Source: Marinomonas ostreistagni (GTDB taxonomy: Bacteria > Pseudomonadota > Gammaproteobacteria > Pseudomonadales > Marinomonadaceae). From it: DNA of 64,000 bases. A program made the position numbers and the translations under genes. Shown here one piece after another: positions 56,689 through 64,000 of this stretch. The notes beneath the pieces were generated by a model. It saw only the letters and a program-made list of their open reading frames with translations, searched no databases and had not been told where the DNA came from. The first letter of the stretch is position 1. Every line of letters begins with the position of its first letter. The stretch is taken from the NCBI RefSeq assembly GCF_016888445.1, contig NZ_JAFEKF010000002.1:434001-498000 (forward strand). Direction: 5' to 3'.

Positions 56689-57438
56689 CTAGCGGGTGGG
56701 CAGGTTGTTAAGTGTAGCCTGCCAGCGCTCACTAAAGCTCTGCTTGCTGTAGCGGCTGAAGTCGTCAATTTGCCAAGTGTTAGCGCCTGCCTTGGTATTA
56801 ATCTCCACCGCCGTCATGCCGTCCAATTCATCGGCTTCAAGGGTGGGTAGCAGAAGCCCTTTACTAAAGGGCGTCACCGAGTCTTTGCCATTGGTTACCG
56901 CATCAAAGCCAGACATCAGCAAGGCATCGTCCATATCCAATGCGACTTGGCGCAGTGCGCGGCTATTGGCTTGGAAATTGGCATTAATCTGATCCGCTTG
57001 ATCGGGCCACAAAGCGATCAAGTCACGCTTTAAGATGCCAAGCATTAATAAGGCATTGTTGGTATTGAGCCAAAAATATTCGTCTGGCTCATGGGTCGCC
57101 ACTTGCTCACCGCCTGGGATCAGGGCCTTAGCAATATCGATCGGCACAATGCGCACATTAGTACTGCGCAGCGGCACATAGAAGGCCAACTCAGGGCGTA
57201 ACGAGCTGATATTTACAATCGCATCAAAGTGCGCCATCGGCTCGGTTTCATTGCGATTGAGCCAGCTGGGGATACGATTAATCGGCAAGCGTGTAGGAGG
57301 CAAATAAGTCACCTCAATATCGGTGTCAGCCAGCAGCGCTGAGGTCATGCTGTAAGTAATCGGCGCGACGGTCGCGACATTGGCGGCCAGCGCCCAATTA
57401 GCGCACAGCAGTAATAGACTAGAGAGAATTACGCGCAT
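56689..57438 (-). CDS. Second TroA-like metal-binding-protein homologue, metal ligands apparently lost
   Basis: 249 residues from ATG 57438, which has AAGGAGG upstream and a signal peptide (ending ALAA); the longer frame to 57537 reads through the permease gene. NVATVAPITYSMTSAL and the later helical backbone resemble ZnuA/TroA binding proteins. Where the family has its His ligands this protein shows PTRLPINR instead of NPHNY/PHDY, EPDEYFWLN instead of DPHVWLD, and SGFDAVTN instead of the third-His block. It overlaps the permease gene, so it belongs to the importer operon. Perhaps an accessory or differently coordinating binding protein; function unknown. Confidence 0.75.
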   Translation of the reverse strand: MRVILSSLLLLCANWALAANVATVAPITYSMTSALLADTDIEVTYLPPTRLPINRIPSWLNRNETEPMAHFDAIVNISSLRPELAFYVPLRSTNVRIVPIDIAKALIPGGEQVATHEPDEYFWLNTNNALLMLGILKRDLIALWPDQADQINANFQANSRALRQVALDMDDALLMSGFDAVTNGKDSVTPFSKGLLLPTLEADELDGMTAVEINTKAGANTWQIDDFSRYSKQSFSERWQATLNNLPTR

Positions 57439-58325
57439 GCGGTGGAGCCTCCTTTGCGCAGAGAGTAAACAGAGATAGCGATAACAAACCAGACACAGGC
57501 CACTAAAATAATGGCCGGTCCCGTACCAATGGCCCATTTCATATACATAGGCAGTAACACGCCGATCAAGGCGCTAGTCGTGGCTATCAGTACCGAATAA
57601 CCGACCATACCGCGCAGATCACGTGCCATCAGGCGAGCGCTGGCCGCAGGGATCAACAGCAAGGCACCGACCAAGATGGCGCCAATAATTTTTACCGCCG
57701 CGACGGTGACCAGTGCGATCAGCAGCACAAAACCATAATCATGCAGAGTCACCGCGATACGACGCGAGCGCGCAATATCGGGGCTTAATGCATTCAAATA
57801 GGCATGGTTGGCACTGAAAAAAGCCAGCCCCATAACAATGGTGGTAATCACCGCCAAAATAATTAAATCGTAGGCGGAGGCGGTTAAGATCGAACCAAAC
57901 AGCACCTGCTCCACCAAGTGAGCATTGATTTTCTTAGCGACAAACATCAGCAGCGCTGCACCTAATGCCAAGGCAAATGCCAAAAAGACGCCGATCAAAG
58001 CATCATAAGGCACCGTCGTGCGCCCGCGCACCCACTGTAGCGTCAAAGCAAACAACACCGAGAAGGCAAACAAGCTGATCCAAGGTTCGGTGGCCGGCTC
58101 GCCCATTAAGATACCAATCGAGACGCCGGTCAGGGCACTGTGGCCGACGGCTTCGGATAGAAACGCCAAGCGTTTTACCACCACCAAGGTGCCTAGCATA
58201 CCGAGCAGCGGGCCGATCATAAGACAGGCCAAGAACGCGTTGACGACAAATCCGTAGTCAAAAATCGCCGGTAACAATCCCAGCGCCACTAGGCTGGAAA
58301 ACACATCATGAATACTAGCTAGCAT
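57429..58325 (-). CDS. Metal ABC transporter permease (ZnuB/MntB family, ABC-3)
   Basis: 298 residues, about eight membrane segments. Typical ABC-3 blocks: GTLVVVKRLAFLSEAVGHSA near residue 50 and VAAVKIIGAILVGALLLIPA near 210. Inner-membrane channel for Zn, Mn or Fe(II). Overlaps both neighbours (11 bases with the ATPase gene, 10 with the second binding protein), so it is firmly in the operon. Confidence 0.92.
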   Translation of the reverse strand: MLASIHDVFSSLVALGLLPAIFDYGFVVNAFLACLMIGPLLGMLGTLVVVKRLAFLSEAVGHSALTGVSIGILMGEPATEPWISLFAFSVLFALTLQWVRGRTTVPYDALIGVFLAFALALGAALLMFVAKKINAHLVEQVLFGSILTASAYDLIILAVITTIVMGLAFFSANHAYLNALSPDIARSRRIAVTLHDYGFVLLIALVTVAAVKIIGAILVGALLLIPAASARLMARDLRGMVGYSVLIATTSALIGVLLPMYMKWAIGTGPAIILVACVWFVIAISVYSLRKGGSTACA

Positions 58326-59013
58326 GGCGCAAACCTATGTGAAGCGATTGAAATGATTGCAGTAGCGTGGTCGGGTCGTCGTGGCCCTGTAGGCCGCCGT
58401 CGATCCACGACAAGGTATCGCAGTGAGCTTGTAGAATCTGCCAGTCGTGCTCGATCATGACGATGGTGCCGCCGTTGGCTTTGAACTGCACTAAAATCTC
58501 AAGAATCTGCTCTCGACCGTGTTTATCGACGCCCGCTAAAGGCTCATCGAGCAGCAAAATATGCGGCTCGTTTAGTAGTGCGCAGGACAGCAGGACACGC
58601 TGACGTTCACCAGAAGACAAGGTACCCAAACGCTTACCTAAGAGTTTGTTGATACCGACACGCTCGACCACCGCATCGATTTTAGGATCGCCTTTAAAGC
58701 GGCGCCACACGGGGCGTTTGTCACAGTGCATACGCAAAAAATCCAGTGCTGTGACGGGCAAAGATGCATCAAAGGGCGACAGTTGCGGCATATAACCCGC
58801 GTGATTGCGGCCCTCGGGCCAATGTAGCTTAATGCTGCCGCTGTGGTTATGAAGCCCCGCGATGGCTTTTAGCAAGGTACTCTTGCCGCCGCCATTGGGG
58901 CCAGCGATGCCATGCCACTGCCCACCGTCTAAGTTAAGGTCCAGTGACTCGAGCAAAGGCATGCCTTTGACAGTCACGTTGACGTTGGCAAGGTATAAAC
59001 TTGGGCCCATCAT
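58315..59013 (-). CDS. Metal ABC transporter ATP-binding protein (ZnuC/MntA family)
   Basis: 232 residues. Walker A GPNGGGKST near 37-45, signature LSSGERQRVLLS, Walker B HILLLDEPLAGVD, switch His in VMIEHD. Energises the ZnuB-like permease. The start codon shares a base with the stop of the first binding protein (TAATG). Confidence 0.94.
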   Translation of the reverse strand: MMGPSLYLANVNVTVKGMPLLESLDLNLDGGQWHGIAGPNGGGKSTLLKAIAGLHNHSGSIKLHWPEGRNHAGYMPQLSPFDASLPVTALDFLRMHCDKRPVWRRFKGDPKIDAVVERVGINKLLGKRLGTLSSGERQRVLLSCALLNEPHILLLDEPLAGVDKHGREQILEILVQFKANGGTIVMIEHDWQILQAHCDTLSWIDGGLQGHDDPTTLLQSFQSLHIGLRHAS

Positions 59014-59861
59014 TATTGCAGCGCCTCAGCCAGTTTCTTCAAGTTGTTGCCCATCTCACGCTCGACTTGATCGGCGCTGTATTCGCCGTGGGTCATATGG
59101 CTGAAGTAGTACACCTTAATGCCGGTTTCTTGCTCGATCATATCGACATAGTGGTTTTCCATATTCAGCTCAGTAAACAGCACATCGATGTTTTGCTGGC
59201 GAATGGTCTGGATGGTTTCTTCTAGCTGCGAAGCGGTCGGCGAGACGCCGTGCGCTGGCTCAATCACCGCTGAGACGGTTAAACCAAACTCTTGCAGCAA
59301 GTAAGCGTAAGCACCGTGAGTACTGGCAATACGGATATTGCTGACATCTTTATCAAGTAGGGCTTCTTGTACCGGTGTTTTTAAGGCGCGCAGAGTTTTG
59401 GCGTACTGCATGGCATTTTTAAGGAAGTAGGTCTTGTTGTCAGGGTCGAGCTCACCCAAGGCTTTAGCAATGGTGTACACCTGGCGAATGCCAGCATCAA
59501 TCGAGACAAACGAATGTGGATTGACTTTTTCATCATGACCAATCAGTGGCACATCTTTATTGGCGTAAATCACTTGAAGGTTTTTGGGTTGCAGTCGGTC
59601 GACGGTTTGCGTCGCAAATAAATCGTGGCCGATGCCATTTACGACTAGGGCATCCAAGCTATTTAAACGCTCAATATCAGCAGGGTTGAGCTGGTAATTA
59701 TGCGGGTTAAAGCCGCTCTCGATCAGAGGCAGTACATCGCCACGTTCGCCGACAATATGGCTCACGTATGAGTAGTAAGGGTGCAATGTCACGCCGACTT
59801 GTAACCGCGCACTGGCTTGGGCACTCATTAAAATAAGTAAGCTCAGGAGTAAATATCGCAT
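59013..59861 (-). CDS. Metal ABC transporter substrate-binding protein (ZnuA/TroA family)
   Basis: 282 residues from ATG 59861, chosen because it starts a proper signal peptide (RYLLLSLLILMSAQASA) and has AGGA upstream; the longer frame adds non-signal sequence. Predicted metal ligands: H54 (FNPHNY), H116 (VNPHSF), H182 (STHGAY) and E231 (FTELN), a three-His plus acidic site. No His-rich loop of the kind typical for zinc-specific ZnuA, which leaves Mn or Fe possible. The upstream Fur box argues for an iron link. Confidence 0.92.
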   Translation of the reverse strand: MRYLLLSLLILMSAQASARLQVGVTLHPYYSYVSHIVGERGDVLPLIESGFNPHNYQLNPADIERLNSLDALVVNGIGHDLFATQTVDRLQPKNLQVIYANKDVPLIGHDEKVNPHSFVSIDAGIRQVYTIAKALGELDPDNKTYFLKNAMQYAKTLRALKTPVQEALLDKDVSNIRIASTHGAYAYLLQEFGLTVSAVIEPAHGVSPTASQLEETIQTIRQQNIDVLFTELNMENHYVDMIEQETGIKVYYFSHMTHGEYSADQVEREMGNNLKKLAEALQ

Positions 59862-59869
59862 GTGAAATC

Positions 59870-60334
59870 CTATTGGTTTAGCGTGTGCCAAGTGATGGCA
59901 GCATGGCAATCGACGGCTTGCTCGGTCTGCGTCCAGTGGGCATCCCAAGCGTCTTCATGGCGCTCGACAATGAACTGAAAATCACCCGTAAGCAGGCTGA
60001 AGCAGTCATCTTCTTGCTGCGTAAAAGCTTGCCCTTTAATGGTTGGTAGTGGCAGTTCGTCTAGCTGGTAGGGGGCTGTGATGAGACCGGCTTCTTCGAG
60101 CATGGCGATTTCTTCCACCGCATTGCTGATCTGCGTGGCGGCGTTGATTAACGACGCGGGCAGCTCAGGCAAGGCATTAGCGCTGGTTTTATGAATCAAC
60201 GACAGCAATATGAGTGCCGTGGCTATGACCCCAGCACACACCAGCAGAAAGTTGCGTGTCTCGCCGCGGCCATCCGCTGGTGGCACGATCTCAATCTCAG
60301 AATTCGGCATAGTCAAACTCAGCAGGGTCTTCAT
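59870..60334 (-). CDS. Small single-pass membrane protein of unknown function
   Basis: Up to 154 residues; an ATG at 60310 would give 146 and is equally possible. Basic-acidic N-terminus, one membrane segment (about 30-46), then a periplasmic helical domain with NAATQISNAVEEIAMLEE and one Cys pair (ACF-type DDCFSLL and VDCHAA). Possibly a DUF6162-type protein, seen next to metal ABC importers, but I am not certain. Overlaps the previous small gene and is followed 8 bases later by the binding-protein gene. Confidence 0.7.
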   Translation of the reverse strand: MKTLLSLTMPNSEIEIVPPADGRGETRNFLLVCAGVIATALILLSLIHKTSANALPELPASLINAATQISNAVEEIAMLEEAGLITAPYQLDELPLPTIKGQAFTQQEDDCFSLLTGDFQFIVERHEDAWDAHWTQTEQAVDCHAAITWHTLNQ

Positions 60335-60602
60335 GACCTGGATCGAACATTAAGTAATATTCGCCGTCTGGCTGTGGAATATGGATTTCACCCATATTGT
60401 CCGTAGTCTGACGAGTTAATAGCTCTTCGTCGTAGCTGCGCACTTCGATGGTTTCACCATGGGCTAAAGAACCGTCGCTGTAGGCAGCAACACAGCTGAC
60501 TTCTTGGTTCGCCAATTGACAATCTAGAGTCGGGTAATGCGCAAAGGCGCTGCTCGAAAGCAACGCCATTAAGCTACCCATTAATAAGGTCGCTTTGCTC
60601 AT
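60297..60602 (-). CDS. Small exported protein, predicted mature N-terminal histidine
   Basis: 101 residues. Signal peptide MSKATLLMGSLMALLSSSAFA, with predicted cleavage giving HYPTLDC as the mature start. The remaining ~80 residues look like a small beta-sandwich (DGSLAHGETIEVRS ... GEIHIPQPDGEYYLMFDPG) with one possible disulfide (two Cys). Resembles the soluble carboxypeptidase-regulatory/NikL-type domains found in Ni/Co uptake systems. Abuts the DUF4198 gene upstream and overlaps the next gene. Function unknown. Confidence 0.75.
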   Translation of the reverse strand: MSKATLLMGSLMALLSSSAFAHYPTLDCQLANQEVSCVAAYSDGSLAHGETIEVRSYDEELLTRQTTDNMGEIHIPQPDGEYYLMFDPGHEDPAEFDYAEF

Positions 60603-61411
60603 TATTCGTATACCACTTCAAAGGTGTAAAACACGGTGTAGAAGGCTTTATCGGCATCAGCGCCTGGGTTCTCACCTTGGTAGCCAAATGTTGCCGCGTA
60701 ACGGCCGGCATTTTCGATTTCGATGCTCGCCATGCCGTCTTCGTCGGTGGTCGCTTTGATTGGCTCAAGTTCGCCATTGTAGAGTGCCGCTTCGGCTTTC
60801 ACCGTAATCTCAACGCCTTCGACGGCTTCACCGTCTAGCAAGGCTTGGAATTCAAGCTCTTCACCATTGATGTAGTCAGCAGGATGCGTCACCGGGATGA
60901 TTTCAAAGCCTTCGTTAGTCGGATTGATGACTTCTTCAGTTGGCATTTTGGCGGTCACAAATGACATGCCGTAGCGACTCATTTTGATGGTTTCGATGTT
61001 TTTCGCGTCTTCTGGGATCAAATCTTGTACTTGAGCCAAGCTGCCACGTAGGCGTTTTTGTGTGTCACGCTTACCGATGGTGTAGGTCGTCATGTACATT
61101 GGCTCAGAGCCACCGTACACGATTTTGTAGGTGCCGTTTTCGTCAATAGGCAGGTCAAATGACGTGCGCGAAGCGCTCTTAACGACAGTGCCGATGTTGC
61201 GAATACGTTTGCCATTAGCGCCATACACATTGATATTGTCTGCGCCTACTGGCTTATCAAAACGAAACACGCCATGTGACGCTGAAATATCAACGGCAAC
61301 TGAAGCGGGCGCTTCGGTAATAATAGATTTCGCCGGCATGATCATTAGCTCGTGAGCCATAGTGCTGCTAGCGGCCAATAGGCCTAGCGCGCAAAGAGTC
61401 GCTTTAAACAT
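60602..61411 (-). CDS. DUF4198 family exported protein (NikM-like)
   Basis: 269 residues. Signal peptide ending SSTMA, mature start HELMIMPAKS, again an N-terminal His. Two beta-sandwich domains: an N-terminal one (residues about 20-115) and a C-terminal Ig-like one with VEGVEITVKAEAALYNG and DEDGMASIEIENAGRYAA. DUF4198 proteins are linked to nickel or other metal uptake and are periplasmic. Second domain is similar in style to the 101-residue neighbour. Confidence 0.87.
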   Translation of the reverse strand: MFKATLCALGLLAASSTMAHELMIMPAKSIITEAPASVAVDISASHGVFRFDKPVGADNINVYGANGKRIRNIGTVVKSASRTSFDLPIDENGTYKIVYGGSEPMYMTTYTIGKRDTQKRLRGSLAQVQDLIPEDAKNIETIKMSRYGMSFVTAKMPTEEVINPTNEGFEIIPVTHPADYINGEELEFQALLDGEAVEGVEITVKAEAALYNGELEPIKATTDEDGMASIEIENAGRYAATFGYQGENPGADADKAFYTVFYTFEVVYE

Positions 61412-61427
61412 GGGTAGTCCTTAAGTG

Positions 61428-61904
61428 TTATTTTACAGTAATCAAGATGTCGCCCAGCTCGTCTTCGGCTGGAATACGGTATTGGCTTTGGCCATCGTTG
61501 AGGTCAATCTTCGCTTTCACCAGTGAACGGCCACCGTTTTCACGAGCGGCTTCGACATACAGGGTGAACTTGTCCCAGTCGTCGTTGACATTAAAGGTTT
61601 CGCTGTAGTGGCCAGGGCCTTTGGTTGCGCCGGTGAGCCCATCGATATGGTGGTCGTAACGGCCGACTTTACGCCACCAGCGGCGCAGGTCAGAGAGCCA
61701 TTTGTCCTTTTCACCTTGTAAATGCCAAACCAGCAAATGCTCGCTGTCGCGGCCTTGTTCAGCCCAAATCGCCACATAAGGTTTGGCGTAGCGCTCGGCG
61801 TCTGGGCGTGGAATCTCAAACGCCACTTCTACCGTTGCAGCTTGTGCTAGGCTTGCCATACCAAGGGCCGCGCCAAGCAATGTTTTATTTATGAGTGAGC
61901 GCAT
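61428..61904 (-). CDS. DUF2271 family exported protein
   Basis: 158 residues from ATG 61904 (AAAGGAG upstream); the frame to 61970 overlaps the PepSY gene. Signal peptide ends SLAQA. Mature part: VEVAFEIPRP, YVAIWAEQ, LRRWWRKVGRYDHHIDGLTGATKGPG, which fits DUF2271. The family usually sits beside PepSY membrane proteins and flavin-linked reductases. The DHH and DGLTGAT stretch might accept a covalently attached or bound flavin-like group, but this is speculation. Confidence 0.87.
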   Translation of the reverse strand: MRSLINKTLLGAALGMASLAQAATVEVAFEIPRPDAERYAKPYVAIWAEQGRDSEHLLVWHLQGEKDKWLSDLRRWWRKVGRYDHHIDGLTGATKGPGHYSETFNVNDDWDKFTLYVEAARENGGRSLVKAKIDLNDGQSQYRIPAEDELGDILITVK

Positions 61905-61915
61905 GCAGCTCTCCT

Positions 61916-62521
61916 TTAATGCATCAAATAAATCGCCAACACTGTTACCAAAGAGCCGATACCGACCCAACTAAGTGTGGTGGTACGTTGTAAGGTGTTG
62001 ATTACCAAAAGCCATAATCCCGACAGACAAAACACCAGCATAAACACACCGGCACTATCAGACAGCCAGCGCCAAAATCCTGTGACGTGTTTGCCACGGT
62101 GTAGGTTATTAAGCATTTCTAAAAACGGCAGGTCCCGAATAAACACATCGGCCACTTCATCGTCTGGGTAGACTTCCACTGCATAACTGCCTTGTGGGCC
62201 GTCTAAATGCAGCAGTAGAAGCTGCTCTGCAGGCTCCCAATTGATTTCTAAATCCACCCCATGAATCCCGTGCTCTTGATCCAGCCATTGCAATACACTC
62301 AATGCAGTAGCGGTGGATTCACTTTCCCAATCAAGGCTGAGCAAGGATTCGGGTAAATCGAATGTTTGTGAGGTTTGCTCAGTACTGCCTAAATCCCAAT
62401 CGATATGGTTTAAGAACACACCGGTTGCAGCGAAAAAGATCATCAGCAATAAAACGGGGGCGGCGCTATAGATATGAAGCCAACGGGCCCAGCGATTTAG
62501 TGCAACGATTTTGGTGTTCAT
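61916..62521 (-). CDS. PepSY-associated transmembrane protein
   Basis: 201 residues. First segment WLHIYSAAPVLLLMIFFAATG (about 14-34), periplasmic PepSY-like domain (about 45-135), then RGKHVTGFWRWLSDSAG and two more segments at about 150-172 and 180-200. Conserved His residues near membrane edges (LHIYS, LHRGKHVTG) are consistent with heme binding in a transmembrane electron path. First gene of the leftward operon, 32 bases from the Fur box. Confidence 0.87.
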   Translation of the reverse strand: MNTKIVALNRWARWLHIYSAAPVLLLMIFFAATGVFLNHIDWDLGSTEQTSQTFDLPESLLSLDWESESTATALSVLQWLDQEHGIHGVDLEINWEPAEQLLLLHLDGPQGSYAVEVYPDDEVADVFIRDLPFLEMLNNLHRGKHVTGFWRWLSDSAGVFMLVFCLSGLWLLVINTLQRTTTLSWVGIGSLVTVLAIYLMH

Positions 62522-62552
62522 AGGTGAAAATGTTCTTAAACGTAAATTACTC

Positions 62553-62571
62553 GCTAATGATAATCGCTATC
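62553..62571. promoter_or_regulatory. Fur box in the divergent promoter region of the metal-import operon
   Basis: GCTAATGATAATCGCTATC matches 16 of 19 Fur consensus positions, the best in the window. It lies between the PepSY gene and the flavoreductase gene and can control both. Confidence 0.8.
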
Positions 62572-62592
62572 GTTAAAAATGTGCAATATAAT

Positions 62593-62608
62593 AACAATAA
62601 TTATTGTT
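62593..62608. promoter_or_regulatory. Second Fur-like palindrome facing the flavoreductase gene
   Basis: AACAATAATTATTGTT is a perfect 16-base palindrome, 30 bases before the GTG start. AT-rich with Fur-like half-sites; could bind Fur or a related metal regulator. Confidence 0.6.
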
Positions 62609-62637
62609 GATATTTACGTTAGTTTACGGAGAGAAGT

Positions 62638-64000
62638 GTGCCGACTTGGTTTGTGAAGGTGGTGCAGCAACTAGATCGCCTAGTGTATGTGGCCAGTGCC
62701 TTATTACTATGGGTGTTGTTTTACCTATGGAGTGTCTTGAGCAGCAGTGACTACAGTTATTCTAGTGAGGCATTTAGTGCTTTGTTGGTGCCTGTTTTTA
62801 GTCTCGCTCAGTATCAGGTATATCAACTGCCGAGTGGTCTCATGGCGCACGTGGCTGATGGCCAACTTGGCTACGTATTTTCATCCCGTGAATGGCATTG
62901 GTTAAGCGCTATGCTGCACATCAGTCAGTATCTGCTGTATGTGGTATTGGCGGTGTCTGTCTGGGCATTTCAATATGCTCCCTTGCGCCGTTTCGGAGTC
63001 TCTATGGCGCTGATGGCTGGCGTACTCTTGTATTCAAAAGTGTTTTTGCTGACCCAAGGTAGCGTAGCGATTGCCCCATGGTGGACGCTGTTTTTGATCG
63101 TTGTGCCCTGTTTAAGCGTGTATTTTGATGTGCGCAAGCGCCTTCCTAGCCAAGCAGGGCAGCGCAGTGCCTTGATTGCTTACGCTAGCCAAACGGGTAG
63201 CGCCAAGCGCTTAGCAGAACAACTGCACAAAGCTGCGCAGCCGTTGGTGGATCTACGCTGCGTGTCACAATTAAGCGCCCAACAGCTGCAGAGTTATCAG
63301 CGCGTGTTTTTCGTGGTCAGTACCCATGGTAATGGCGCCGCGCCAGATGCGGCACATAAACTTGTCCATGAATTGCAAACGACTCAAGCGGCTTCCTGTG
63401 AGACCAAGTTTAGCGTGCTAGCACTGGGTGATCGTACTTATCAAACCTTTTGTGCGTTTGGCTACCAGCTGTCTGATTTGCTCGATCAAAAAGGCTTTAA
63501 GCGCCTATTACCGCTTCAAGAAGTGGATCGCATGGATTTACGTGCGGTCGAGACTTGGTGGCAACAAATCGCCCAGCTACTCGGTCTGGCGAATCAAAAG
63601 GTGGCGCTGCAATACGACGAGTTTGTGGTACAGCAGAATGAGTGCCTCAACCCGCAGCAAGCCTTACGTTTGGCCTACCGCATACGCCTTTGCCTGCCAG
63701 GCGTTCGTTATCAGCCTGGGGATGTGTTGGCGGTGATGCCACAAGTTAACCGTGATAGCGTGCGACAGCGGCTTGAGCGTTATGGCTTTTCGGGCTCTGA
63801 AGCCGTGCAGCTCGCCGGTCAAAGAATGCTGTTATTGGATGCCTTGACCCAACTTGAATGGGAATATGAACAAGCCGATACGCCGCAGGCACTGGTCGAC
63901 CAGCTCACACCTTTGCATGAACGCCTCTATTCAATCGCCTCGTGTGAGCCTGATTACGTGGAGTTACTGGTGCGTCAACATTGGCGTGCAGATGGCACGT
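62638..64000 (+). CDS. Membrane-bound flavodoxin/FNR-type reductase (partial, C-terminus off window)
   Basis: GTG start with GGAGAG upstream; 454 codons visible and open at the right edge. About four to five membrane segments fill residues 1-165 (ASALLLWVLFYLW, LLYVVLAVSVWAF, ALMAGVLLYSKVF, WWTLFLIVVPCLSVY). Then a flavodoxin domain (ALIAYASQTGSAKRLAEQL, VSTHGNGAAPD, LALGDRTYQTFCAFG) and the start of a CysJ-type FAD/NADPH domain with LHERLYSIAS, the FAD-binding R-x-Y-S. Takes electrons from NADPH toward the membrane. Divergent from the PepSY operon across shared Fur boxes, so it is probably the electron source for that system. Confidence 0.88.
   Translation, partial: MPTWFVKVVQQLDRLVYVASALLLWVLFYLWSVLSSSDYSYSSEAFSALLVPVFSLAQYQVYQLPSGLMAHVADGQLGYVFSSREWHWLSAMLHISQYLLYVVLAVSVWAFQYAPLRRFGVSMALMAGVLLYSKVFLLTQGSVAIAPWWTLFLIVVPCLSVYFDVRKRLPSQAGQRSALIAYASQTGSAKRLAEQLHKAAQPLVDLRCVSQLSAQQLQSYQRVFFVVSTHGNGAAPDAAHKLVHELQTTQAASCETKFSVLALGDRTYQTFCAFGYQLSDLLDQKGFKRLLPLQEVDRMDLRAVETWWQQIAQLLGLANQKVALQYDEFVVQQNECLNPQQALRLAYRIRLCLPGVRYQPGDVLAVMPQVNRDSVRQRLERYGFSGSEAVQLAGQRMLLLDALTQLEWEYEQADTPQALVDQLTPLHERLYSIASCEPDYVELLVRQHWRADGT

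Overview
The window reads as chromosomal DNA of a free-living, probably marine gammaproteobacterium of the Oceanospirillales type. This is inferred from protein resemblance, from the classic gammaproteobacterial order mrcA / pil-hof genes / aroK-aroB-damX followed by gltBD, and from a roughly even base composition. I see no phage, insertion sequence, rRNA, tRNA or CRISPR. Both edges cut a gene: ahpF on the left and a flavodoxin/FNR-type reductase on the right.

Region by region. 1-1.7 kb: peroxide defence (ahpC, ahpF). 1.9-7.9 kb: a three-gene signalling operon of a periplasmic binding protein, a TorS-like hybrid kinase and a REC-HD-GYP protein. 8.0-10.4 kb: the 5-oxoprolinase operon pxpABC. 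10.6-11.5 kb: a DUF502 membrane protein and a small membrane protein. 11.7-18.2 kb: glycerol-3-phosphate / glycerophosphodiester uptake (ugpBAECQ) with its own DeoR-type regulator and a HAD phosphatase, behind a large palindromic operator candidate. 18.2-26.8 kb: mrcA, divergent from a shrunken hof/pil-like locus, aroK, aroB and damX. 27.2-33.3 kb: glutamate synthase gltB and gltD. 33.5-37.1 kb: a chemoreceptor gene broken by one in-frame TAG, an FMN-reductase-type gene cut short by another TAG, and an M23 peptidase. 37.2-42.8 kb: xanthine dehydrogenase xdhABC behind a strong sigma-54 promoter match, then an aldo/keto reductase.

From 42.8 kb to the right edge almost everything concerns iron or other metals and is punctuated by Fur-box-like sites. 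It holds two TonB-dependent receptors, a MacA-MacB-TolC type exporter (possibly siderophore export), a DUF3649 / PepSY / DUF3325 inner-membrane trio, an alpha-hydroxy-acid oxidase and a PiuC-type dioxygenase. Beyond these lies a nine-gene leftward operon (PepSY protein, DUF2271, DUF4198, two small proteins, and a Zn/Mn/Fe-type ABC importer with two binding proteins). It diverges, across a shared Fur-box region, from the membrane flavoreductase.

The most interesting signals are: a candidate Fur-repressed small RNA at about 49751-49861 (-), with promoter, overlapping Fur box and intrinsic terminator but no gene; the metal-import operon, with a second binding protein that seems to have lost its metal ligands and two exported proteins predicted to start with histidine after signal cleavage; the reduced hof-like locus; the two nonsense codons in neighbouring genes; the sigma-54 promoter of xdhABC; and a 13-base inverted repeat bracketing the gltB promoter.
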